This document shows, in pieces, positions 1-11,200 of a stretch of DNA of 64,000 bases (positions are counted from its first letter, which is position 1; every line of letters starts with the position of its first letter). The notes under the pieces were generated by a model that had not been told where the DNA came from, did not search any database, and saw nothing but the letters and a program-made list of their open reading frames with translations. The position numbers and the translations under genes are program-made. This DNA is from Pocillopora verrucosa (lineage: Eukaryota; Cnidaria; Anthozoa; Scleractinia; Pocilloporidae). The stretch spans positions 18,655,719 through 18,719,718 of the forward strand of contig NC_089322.1 in assembly GCF_036669915.1 (NCBI RefSeq). The letters are read 5' to 3'.

Positions 1-2032
1 CATCATCATATTTGACTCGCGGGCGTTGTAACAATAGGGATCTGGTACCCAAATTCTGTCAATGTCAGCTCCGTTTATGGTTAGGGTGTAATTAAGCCTT
101 CCAGCTAGGCGTAAGTCTTTCCATCTTTGGCGAAAATAGCCGTATATCAAATATTCCTGTTCGTGAAAAGAAATCATGAAAACTGCGATAAAAAAAGAAA
201 CAGTTTATCAAGGTATCAAATTTCTTTCTAAGGGACCGGTCATTCTTTATTGGGAGAGTGGAGGGAGGGGGATCGGAGTATTTTCGTTGTACCACAATTA
301 AATTTACCTAACCCCCCTCCCCTTCCCCTGAGGCTCTGTAGTATTCAAATGATCCCCCTCATTGGCAGTCAATTTTCTTTAGTCACTCCTTTTAATTCTG
401 CTAGAGTTTAACGTCCACTCCCTCCCTGAAAACCATATTATCCTCTCAAATCCTGCGGAGTTATTCTGTATTATCAACCAATTTTGGTCTACGTAGTCTC
501 TGATTTAACCCTTTAATCCCCAAGATCTGATGAGTAATTCTCCCGTCTAGCTGCTGGACATATCTTAAATCAGGTGTGAGAATTTGGTGTTAGATCAACT
601 TCGACCTGAGTTTGAATATTCTCATTAGCTATTTGCTAGATAATCTAAGTTTCATGTTGATCACTTCTGAGACTTAAAGGGTCAACTACAATGACCGACT
701 TGTTTTGTTTACTTACCATGTTGGCCTCTTTGATGTTTCCAAAAGCTTCCACATACAAGTCAACCGAGACAGTTAAAGGTGTCCCTTTATCTGAAAGCAT
801 TTTATGAATAGTTAACAACGGAATCGAATCCAGTCGTGAGAGATCACATCAAGAACGATTGTAGATGACAGTACAGTTAAATAGTGAAATAGTTCTTAAT
901 GCACGCAACCTCCCCTCCCCCCCCCCTTTTCGCCTCCCTTACCCATTGATATTACCGATTTGAGATCAATAAGGTTTTGAACTAGCACTTCAAGGTACGC
1001 CGGAAGTAATCGTGATCTTAAGGAAAAACGGTTAAAACGAATCTAATTAATATGTAAGAACACATGCGAACATTTCTTTATTTTTTTTAGAACCTTATCA
1101 ACATTTCGCAATCCGGACGAGCACATCCTCTCTTGTGATGTTTTTATTAAGAGATTGTAAGGTTGATTGTAAGCAGAGTCTTTGAAATTTAATTCTGTCT
1201 GATATTTTTTTTAGCAGAACAAGCTGAAAAAAACTTTCAAAAATGTAATGACCCTTTGCCTGAGCAGAAAGGACACGTTAGCTTAATATGCGCGTTACAC
1301 CTTTAGCTTTGTCATCGCTGGACATTTTGAATTTTTAAGGATTGATGTCTGAACCCTGTGTCAAGGATTCCCTACAGAATTATTGCTCTTCAGTCTGTCA
1401 TCTTACTGTTTGATATTAGAAAGAAAAAATGTCAATGAATAGCATCTTACCAAAGTTAGGTCTGATTGCTTTGTCGTACCCGGTAAAAAACTTGGTCAGC
1501 AGATCACTTCCACAAAAGACCCTGTAAAAGTTGATTATGTATAGTTATAATGATAATATTAGAGATAATGTTAATGATAATAATATTAATAAGAATTATA
1601 ATAGAAATAATGGTGTCGAGATACAAGGTCGTGCAATAGATTAGTGCATATTATTTTATTAAGCTATCTTACTGTCGGAAAATGACTGTTCCGCGGAGTT
1701 GAAATGGGGGCGGCTGAAAATGCTTTTTAACTTCTTTCCTTAGCCACCATAGCGTCAATTTCTAAAACCCGCCTTGAAAATTTAAACTTGCGAGCGTCTT
1801 TCGCTGTAAAAATTCTCTTTGTGTATAAATATTGTATACTCCCGCAATGCGGTTTACGCCAGACTGATTAGTCCTCATCTAATAATAATTGTCGCATGCG
1901 AAAACAAAATTTGTCCAATATATCTCCGTAACCATGAGGAATCATCGCTTACCTTCCAGAGTTTGTGAGAAGAAGAATCAACAGCGCCCTTGTACTTGAG
2001 TAACGACTCTTCGTGTGGAATGCTTTCATCAT
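1..2032 (-). CDS. Cys-loop ligand-gated ion channel subunit, paralog 1 (5' part only)
   Basis: This is the N-terminal part of a GABA/glycine-type receptor subunit, a membrane channel opened by a small transmitter. Exons run from high to low coordinate: 1953-2032, a signal peptide starting MMKAFHTKS with an RALLILLL core; 1451-1521, containing FFTGYDKAIRPNF; 717-790, containing VSVDLYVEAFGNI; and 1-156, containing YFRQRW and IWVPDPYCYNARESN, cut by the window edge. Donors are gtaag or gtaagt, and phases join in frame as 2, 1 and 0. The 71-bp and 74-bp second and third exons have exactly the lengths of those in the neighbouring paralog. The Cys loop and membrane spans lie off the left edge. The family call is firm; ligand and ion selectivity cannot be told. 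Confidence 0.88.
300..460. repeat. Diverged single copy of the intronic minisatellite monomer
   Basis: It contains a C-rich block, then CATTGGCAGTCAATTTTC, and further on CTGAAAACCATATTATCC. The same order of motifs occurs in each unit of the tandem array at 12.2-13.1 kb and in single copies near 9.9 and 13.6 kb. Confidence 0.65.
505..682. repeat. Short dispersed repeat, family A (TTAACCCTTT...AAAGGG ends)
   Basis: An approximately 180-bp copy in the intron of the left channel gene. It starts TTAACCCTTTAATCCCCAAG and ends at AAAGGG. Internal phrases such as 'GAGAATTTGGTGTTAGATCAA' class text recur in other copies at about 11.35, 21.0, 21.6, 25.4 and 49.6 kb. The inverted ends suggest a non-autonomous DNA element. 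Confidence 0.7.
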
Positions 2033-5000
2033 TGCTAAATACAAAACTGAGAAAGGTCAGTTATAATGACATTAACGTATTGATTAGACTTTGGTCCTCA
2101 AGCATAAGTATGCAAATAGGTGATTTGTGTTTTTTTTCTTTTGTTAGACTCAAGCTATCCAGAAGTTTGCTTGACTGTTGGATTGATGTTTTTTCCTTTC
2201 AAATTTGTTGGTATTCGACATAATTGCGTCCGCCTTGCTGATATCAGCTCTTAGGGAATGCGTAGCTTCCCTGACAAACAACATGTTTATCCAAAATACC
2301 GCAAATGAGAACAAATAAATTCGAAACATTTGAAGAAGTCACACTTTTTTTGTACCATCAACTATACTCGACTATATATGACCAGGGCCGGAGAAAACTT
2401 GGATCAAAACAACGTCAGTAATTTGTGCAAGGATCTTCTTTAGTTTCTTCCGAGATCTTGATGTTGATATATATTTCGAATCCTTCCTCGCTACCCATAT
2501 TCCACTCCAATTCCAGTCCAAAACTTTGTACGAAAATAATCTACTATTGTGCTATGAAATCATGAAAAAAGACGACACAAGAACTCGCTGTCAACGCTTC
2601 TTTTAATTAAAGGAAAGCATAATAACATTGTTCAGAACTGTGCGTTATTTGTCTCCTTTTAACTGTTACGTACCTTTGCCTTTGTATTCGACGTTAGCTT
2701 ACAGTCGACAAAAGAAAGAAAAGAATACTTGTATTTGTCAGAGTGGAATAGGAGATTCCGAGAACTTTTCAGTTATAGAGAGTCAAAATCATTTAATAAC
2801 TTACGTTTTTAACAGCAGAATCTTTGTAAACACCTCACATGAAACAAGGTCTGAATTGGATAGATAATCAGATCTTATCTGTTTTTTTGTTTCCATGAAA
2901 ATAACCAAAACCCCAGACACAAGAAGCTGACCATTGTTTCATTTCACGCAGCAAGGAAATAGGCATAAATGTTTGGAATTTTATTAATCGTAATTTGGTG
3001 ATGGATGGAGTTGCACTTGACGTTTCGAATCCTTTGTTGTTACGTAACGAACGAAAATAACAGTCGAACTGATGAAGAAAATTAGAGTTTTAAATTGGTG
3101 ATGTATAATTCTACGGAGACTGTGATCTAAAGCTCCCTCGATTCAGCACAATTTTTTAGCTCAGGCGTACGGTTTTTGCATTTTTTTTTTCACCTAAAAA
3201 TACTATTGAACCCTAGTTGATATTTCATTTAGAATAATGAACCCGAAATTATTTCATCATTTTTCGATCGAATTAGACAAAAATAAAACGTTTTTCGAGT
3301 ATCTGGGGTATTCTGTCGTTTCAGTGTTCATGAATTTAAATAAAAAATCCCACGTCTTTCTTTAGGTGTAAAAATTAAACAAAAACAAACGTGATAAATG
3401 CATGATTCTTTTCTGACTTTTAATTAAATTTCCTAAGAAAAAGATTAAATTTTTAGCCGTATAGCAACACGAGCAAACAAAGATTTATGCATCTATAATA
3501 GTCATTTTTTTAGAATAAATGCTCTTAGCTACTTAGGGAAGAAATTTTAAAAATTCTTTCCGATTGCATACATGTAAAACATGGCTGTACAAAGCAATTT
3601 AATAAAACGGATTATTTTTTAAAAGATAAAAGCGGTAAAGCTGGAAAACTAAGCTTTCATTTGAAAATTCCTTATACATTCTAGCCGATACAAGTTGACT
3701 ACGGAGAAAATTTTAATTTGCACCAGTTGTAGATCGACCAAAAAATTAAAAGCAAAACAAACTAGAACGCGCATATTAAAAAAAAAAAAAAAAAGGATGC
3801 TTCGGTTACCAAAACTTCTGTATATTAATTTATTTTGAAAGCAGTCCTACACTTTCCTTTGCCGATTTCAGCATTTCAAAGTTCGCTTAGATCAATCAGA
3901 GCTCTCGACAACTGAGTTGATGCTGGAAAAGGAGTATAAGGAGCATATACAGAGTGAGATCTGAAAAGTCTTTATCTCGGAGAATATATCATTGGAGTTA
4001 AATCTAAAGCAAATTGGGTCCTACTGAAAATACTAACTGACCATTAATTCGGAAGAACATATCAGTTTACAAGCAAGAGCAGCAAGACTTCTTCCTGTTT
4101 TTAAATGATAAACCAGATCACTGCAATTCTAGAAAATATTTCCCCAAAGTTATTACATAAGAACTCTGGGCGAAATGGAATTCCTTTAAAGGAAAATGGT
4201 GACAGCTGCTCACGCAATTTACCCCCATACGATTCTAAATTATACACAAAGCTTTTCCAGATGAACTCATTACATTTATAAATCTCTCATTCCGAAAGTT
4301 GAACAGGTTTTGGAGGACAAAACACTGACTGTGAGTCTCATTCGTTACCTACCAATCTATATCTCGAGTTCACGGCTTCCCAACCACTCGATCTGATCAG
4401 TTAAAGGCGTCAAATCTTTCAGTTGCATGTGCGTGGTTATTTGGGACAATATTAGCATCCCCGGTTTTAATTTTCTCTGAAGGCACTGTTTAAAATTCCA
4501 GGTCTGGTTTTAGCTGTATTATCTTGTCAATCCAGCGGTTGGCGTTGAATTTCCTTGCGGTGCGCAAAGTAACCCTGCATTAATCCGACACGAAACACCT
4601 TCAAAATCACTTCGAGTAGTTAAGCATCTTTAAAAAGGTTTTAATCCTCTTATGTAAACATGTACTGACACTACAAATTGCTTCAGGGACATTTTTTCTT
4701 TAAATACTAACATAAACAACGGATTCTATTATTACATTTGACTTTTTGCTGCTGCTGACAAGTGAAGGTCAGGTGTTAAAAAAATGTAGTTAACAAACGA
4801 AAGATTATTTCATTTTGCCTTTGCAGACGTGAGAAAATGTTGAAGATATAAGTTTAAAAGCTCCGAACTCTGACTATGTTTATTATTTATTAATTTTAAG
4901 TAAGGATTAGATTTTCATTTTTCGCCAAAATAAATTCCCAAATTACGTCATCTGATTTTATACATATTTTCACCTAGATTGAAAATAAATGTCCAATTTC

Positions 5001-7330
5001 CTGTCAATTTAATACCCGAAGACACCGCATTGCACTCAAGTCGAGGATGTGGTGTCTGTCTGAAATCTGACGGCAAAACGTAATTGCGCTGACAAAATAA
5101 TTACGAAAAACTTTGCTGTATTTGCCGCGGTTGTAGTTGAGTTTTATGGTGCGTCCTAATGAATCACGCAAGGCGCAATTTTGCATTTAGTTCTAGTTTG
5201 GATGTGCGTCATTTATCATGGTTAAATAGTTTACTTTGAAGAAACACTCATGTGTCATGCTTTCAAATTTGGTTTCTAAATTTGAAACAGACTTTGCTCA
5301 CCACAAACCACAGTTATCACTACTCCTTTCTGTTTTTTTAGGTGAGGAAAAAAAGGCATATGTTTTTAACCTTTGGTGAGGTTTTATCGTTTAACTTTGA
5401 TCAAGACTAGTCAAAGCACTGAAAGACAACATCGACATACGTGAATGCTCAGTTTATCGTCATATCTTTGGGGTCCATGGCGTTTAGAGTTGAAATGATT
5501 TCAGGTTGCTGCTCGAGGCGTTTAGGATAAACAATGAAGCTGAAAAGTAGACATATAATATAAATCCATTATCCAAATAGATAATGATCATGCCAGGTTT
5601 AGAATTCAATCAATTTTATATTGTGATCAGGGCATATAAGCAGACAGCTACACGCAAGCTCAAACGTACTTTAACCTTTCAGCTCCAAGTGATTAACATG
5701 TAACTTCTACCTATAATATCCATACATTATCCCGCAAACAGGCAATGAAAATACTCAAACGTATCAGGTAGAAGTTGTTATCTTGATCTAACACAAAATA
5801 TTCGTTATTAGTTTACAAGAAAATGTGTGACAATTACAGGGGACAGTTAACAGACAATCATATCTTGGAAGTTAAGGGGGTTGACTAACTGAACATGAAA
5901 AAGTGGAAAGAGACATAAAATGCAAAAAACGTCAATGTGAATGCTAGAGGAGTAGAAGAGAGTCTGAAGAATGCAGAAGTAAAGAAAAACCTGTTTATAA
6001 AATAAATTTTGATCACAAGTCCAAAATATTTATAACAAAAGGTTTAATGATGTTTATTGCTCAATGCTAGCAGTCACCCTGTCTAAAGTGGTCGGTTGCC
6101 GAAAACCAGAAATGGTTTACCCTGAATCACTGTAATTTGTACCTCTGTTAAACGGTTACATCTATTGCGCAGTCGCGGTGTCCCTTTAGAAAGTCTGAAG
6201 AAGGCCTTTTTGTATTGTCTTCCTCTTGTATTGAATGGTCACTATTTTTGAGAAAGATTCTGTACATTTATGGTTCTATTATGGCATAAAATGGCGCCCT
6301 GTACCGCTTTTTGTAATACCCCTTTTCTGTAGAGCCAGTGTCAAGCGCCATTCCCCGTGAGTGACCACTTAACGCAGGTTAGACTGTAATAATCGCATAA
6401 TAATTGAGGAATCTTGAGCTTCTTCTTTAATGCAACAGCGCAGTCAATATTACCTATTTGAAGAGACATTATCCCGAAAAGAAAAGCCAATTATCTGGGG
6501 TGAACAAGAGTGACTCTGATTCACCCCTTAATAATTAGGCTTTTCGTGCATCACGGTGCGTTCAAAATGTTTATGATTTTGTAATTAAGTAGAAAGTGTG
6601 GTGAAGAAATGTAATTAGATCAAGGTGGGCGATTGCTTTCTACGTGCTTTTTATTGTGGGTTATCTCGTAGTCTCCATAAACATTTTAAATCGGATTCCC
6701 TTCCCCACCCTGGCCTACGGCGGTCAGTTGTTTGTTTGCATGATTTCTGGATGTTTTTCATAATATTTCGGAAATATTTTTCAGTTTTCGAACACATTGC
6801 ATAGCTTGCTCTTCATATGAGTGCTGTCTGAGTGATATGCATGACAAGCACCCAGAATGAATAATTACGGTACTGCGAAGCAGAAGGCAGTATAACGAAA
6901 GGAGAAGAAGATAAGTGAGGATCATTGTGATTATTTGACTTCCCTTGAGGTAGATATCGTAAAAAGTGGGCCGACTTTCCGAGTACCGATTATCAGACAA
7001 GTATTTTTGGCATGGAAAATAACAGGAAATCGTCATGAAATATCGGAGAATATGACCTTGTGGCTACACAGGAACTCCTACATGGCTAAGTGACAGGAAC
7101 TCGATCTCAGCCCACTCAATGAGCTGTAGAAACAAACTATCCTCCGCATGCATTTAGTTCGTCTTTTTCTCTCAGCGAAAAGCGATTTTCATCCCTATTA
7201 CCTTCCCATTCACTCGATGAAACACGAGCTATGATTGGTTGAAACCGTGTTCTTTAAAAGAGATCAGAAGCAAAAACAAATTTTTTTGCTTCGGTAATTT
7301 GACTGATGTGACTCGCATTAAACGTTTCCT
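2033..7330. other. Intergenic spacer between the two channel genes; no gene seen
   Basis: AT-rich DNA with many stops in all frames. Short frames of 60-90 codons here have no recognisable domain or good splice context. An A-run lies at about 3778-3794. Confidence 0.5.
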
Positions 7331-7543
7331 TTGGCTTCTATGATGGGCAAGCTCGCAACAAAAATACGTCGTTTTCAAAGGAAATTTTTTTTTACTTTGG
7401 ACAGGGCCCTAGGAACGACTGAAAGCGAAAGTAACTCTAAAGACATATCTTATTTCAAGAATGAAAAATTCACGCAACAGGATTATATGATTTCTCTAAA
7501 AAGAGCTGCAGAAAGATTACGAATAATACAACAATCACGTTAA
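7331..7543 (+). CDS. Small ORF, possible BAR-domain-like fragment
   Basis: A 70-codon frame with two early methionines and a basic, amphipathic start (MMGKLATKIRRFQRKFF), followed by a lysine- and glutamine-rich helix. By eye the pattern recalls the N-terminal helix of amphiphysin/BIN-type BAR domains, but the match is loose and the frame is far shorter than such a domain. No donor site follows before the stop codon. It could be a gene fragment, a decayed retrocopy or chance. It lies convergent to the 3' end of the channel gene that begins at 14.6 kb. Confidence 0.2.
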   Translation: MASMMGKLATKIRRFQRKFFFTLDRALGTTESESNSKDISYFKNEKFTQQDYMISLKRAAERLRIIQQSR

Positions 7544-8220
7544 TATGCATTTTCTTTAAGAATTACTTAGCATGACTCGACATGTTTCAAATACTTCAGC
7601 TATTTTATTCAGTCACGTCAATTTAAACCCAAAAATGTTAATTAGTCAGAATTAAAACTTCATGTCGATCAGGATTAGTGGCACGACAATGCACATTACT
7701 GTTGTGCAACACTCGGTGCAATCATGGTCCGTGGTTTTTTGTTTTGCTTTAAAGCTTATTTTTTATTTATACTCAAATAAATAAGATAAGTACGATGCAA
7801 ATATCCGCCACACTTGACATATCCTCACCAGCTATTTCTCACAAATTTTGCTTTTCAGTGTACATGAAAAATGTTGCTGTGCTTCTTCTTGTTATAAGTG
7901 ACCTCTTCCAAAACTGGCATGCCAGGTTTTTGCTAGTATAGATATCTCGCTAAGAACACTTGCCAAGGTTTTGCCTTTTTGAGGGAAACTCAACTTACTA
8001 AGTTTTCCGTTGTAATATATCTTTCCGTTGCTTTTCATTTATATAAGTGAAGGGTGCGATGGAAAACTTGCTCTATGCTGACTGCAGCTATATAATCAAA
8101 TCAGTCAGTTAACAAGTACAAAGGAAATTGTTAAGCGGATTCGACTTCAAAGAGTTCCCTTGGCAAATTTTTTTTGTGTATGCTCTTTCAGTTTCAAAAG
8201 CGGTCTTCAGCTAATCAGTC

Positions 8221-11200
8221 TCACACAAAAATGGTAAAGAAAACCCAATATGCAACATTGAATGCAATAAACAAAAGTGGAAAGAGATATCGGGATACTT
8301 TGTCAACAAAGTCTGCTGCTGTCTCCTTTTTGCTCTTGCCGATGAGATCTGCAAGAGATGAGTCATCCACAACAGATTTATCGGATTTGCTCGCGTGGTC
8401 AACCATCTCGAGATCATCGTCTCCGAAACCTTTGTTGTAAGTGATATGGTTGTTGGCTACAGAAGAGTCGGCACCCTTGTTTGCACCAATGGCTGATTTA
8501 ATGGATTGAGAAATCATTCTCCCCAAAGGCTTTTCTTTAACCTAAAGGAAGGCAAGAGAAAAGACGTGGAGAGAGGATTTGGAAAACTGCACAAGAACTC
8601 GTGCACAATACTGATGCACAGTGTCTGTACATTTTCGTTTTCTTAACAATTGCTTTCAAATTATAATTGATCTTGAGAGGAAGCAGCCCTATTTAATGTC
8701 AGTATTTACCATAGGGAGACGTGAATATTCATTATTGTTCTAAAAAACTTGTTACCCGATTAAATCTTTGGATCATAATTAGTTTTCGTGATGAAGCTCT
8801 TGTGTCCTAGTGACTTTAGTGACGAGAGGCTCACACTTCAGACTACTTCTTCAGTACTTCATGCTTTCAAAGAATACAATAATATGGTGTTGGTTCCCAT
8901 CTAAATTCTACGGTGAACCTGCGAGCTACCAGCATCCCGTACAGAATAAATAGGAAATATGCCGTGAAAAGTGGCAGTTGCTCCGGCTGGATGTGACCTC
9001 TGGGTTATAAGATGGCTTAAATTCTTCAGAAATCATCAGGAAGGCGATACTAATCTCCCTCTCCACCTCCCCCCCCCCCCCCCTGCCCCCCTCCGAACTG
9101 TGATTAACCTGATTAACCATGTAATATCCAAATTAAAGCAAATCTGTATTCGAAATTCCTTACACAATAGGGTCGAGACAACCTTACAACAGATGTTCCA
9201 GCGTTTTCTCAACCTGAGCTCAACCCCCGGAGCTGATAAAATACAATGTTTATTCCATAAAATGACAATCTGAAAGAGGGCGGTTTAAACTTAGAAGTCT
9301 CATGGATCCATTCGATGACGAATGCGCATGTTCGAAACTTAAATATCTCATACGAGAACCCAGGCTGGGCCGCGCGTCGATTAACTGTAAAACACATACC
9401 TTACACTTAATCTTTTCTTTGTCTTCACTGGCGCTCAGAGTCAGTACAAACACGATCATACATTCCATGATGTATGATGGAATGTATGAAAAAACACGAA
9501 GGTGAACGATATCAACAGATACCAGTCCAAAGCCTTGGGGTAGCTCACTTTAGGCAGGGTCCCGTTCAAGGATCCGAGGAGGAACATGATGGTCAATATG
9601 GTAGTGATTCCCAAGGCCATTCTGTTGCCCATGTCATCTTTATCCATCCAGAAAACAATCCAGCTTAGTGCTACGACGAACATGTCTGGAAAGTAGACTT
9701 GGATGATGTAGTAGCCGATTCTTCTTTTGAAGGAGAAAGTCACGGTGATAGTGGAATAATTTCCTGAACAAAAATATAAATTTACATCGATGACAGCGCC
9801 AGTGATTCTGTTTTATTTACCATTGCATCGCGCGCATTGATCGCTCAGGGAACGGTCATTATCCCCCCCCCCCTTCCAACATGGCTCTGTAACAGTCTTA
9901 TATTCCCCCTTATTAGCGGGTTATTCGCAGTCAATTTTCCATAATCCTCCTTTTATACTCTGTTGGAGAAGCGTGGTTTCACTTAAGTACCATACATTAT
10001 TTATCGCCGGGGTGGTCGGTGGATTGAGGAGGGATTACATGGGGAACGAGGGGTACGAAGGGGGTATCGGTGTTCGCCAACAGAGTATAGTGAGACTATT
10101 GGAAATCTACTGCTTAGCTGGCAATGACGGGGGAGGGGGGGATATCAAAGGAATATCACAGATCCTCATGGGGAGATCAGGTAAATTTCATCGTGACGCA
10201 TTCAAATTCTCCAACCATTCAACCTTCGTCTCGCGATTGATAGAAAATGCGGTCCATTGCCTATGAATAACTAACCTATGGAAAAGACATTTATGTCAGA
10301 CGATAACTTGCTGCCTTCATATACGAACTGAGCCATCGCCTTTGTTCCCACAGCTACTTCAGTTGTGTTCCATTCAAACACGATGTCCTCAGTGGTGTAA
10401 CTATCTATACGACAGTGAGAATGAAATATGATCATAAAACTATATCTGCGTGTAGCGCACGTTTCTTTGTTTCAAGTCCCTATGATTTAAAAGGTTAGGA
10501 AGAGAGGAAATCGCGGAACTTGATAAGGAGAGATGTCGTTTTTTCATAAATATGTTTCCATTCTTTCCATGCCGTTTACGAGAAGCTATCTGTTAATTGT
10601 CTGCTTAAAATTGGGTGAGAGTCAGGCGCTATGATTAATATTCTTTCTTGAAAATCAATACAACTGTTTATGTAGAATTATGTGATAATTTTGAAGCCAG
10701 TTAAAAATTTTTCAATCTACGTATTTGCCTGTACACAAAATATTGGTATCAGCTATAGTATCAGCGGCAATCTCTAAATATTTATCCGATCGTTTAAAAA
10801 AAATATTTTTTCTTTACTTACAACTTCCAAACGTGAGAAAACAATTCTGTGTATCATGTGGAAAAGTACGTAGATCCATGTTGCATGAAGCGAGTATGGT
10901 TACCCTGTAAGGAAGTCGACAAGCTAATAAGATACAGCGTCTATGTTGTGAACATACAAATTTGAAAATTATCTGCGCGCGCATGTCACTAGTTCAATGA
11001 CAAAACTTTGCATAGAAATCACTCGGCTGCACCTCGTGGTTTCACTTTAGTTTTGAACATTGTTAACGTCATTTCTACTATCAGTAGGGTTATACAAAAT
11101 GGAAAATTGTGGTAGATTTAATTTGTTAAATTTACATGATGAAATGAGCTGATTGATTGCCAGTTTATCAGAGTCCAGAAACGCACCAACAAAGCTATCG

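Noticed and set aside
2223..2340. Signal-peptide-like minus-strand frame (MFRIYLFSFAVFW) as first exon of the left channel gene
   Set aside because: It has no usable donor, and the MMKAFHTKS exon at 1953-2032 joins the next exon in phase and supplies its own signal peptide.
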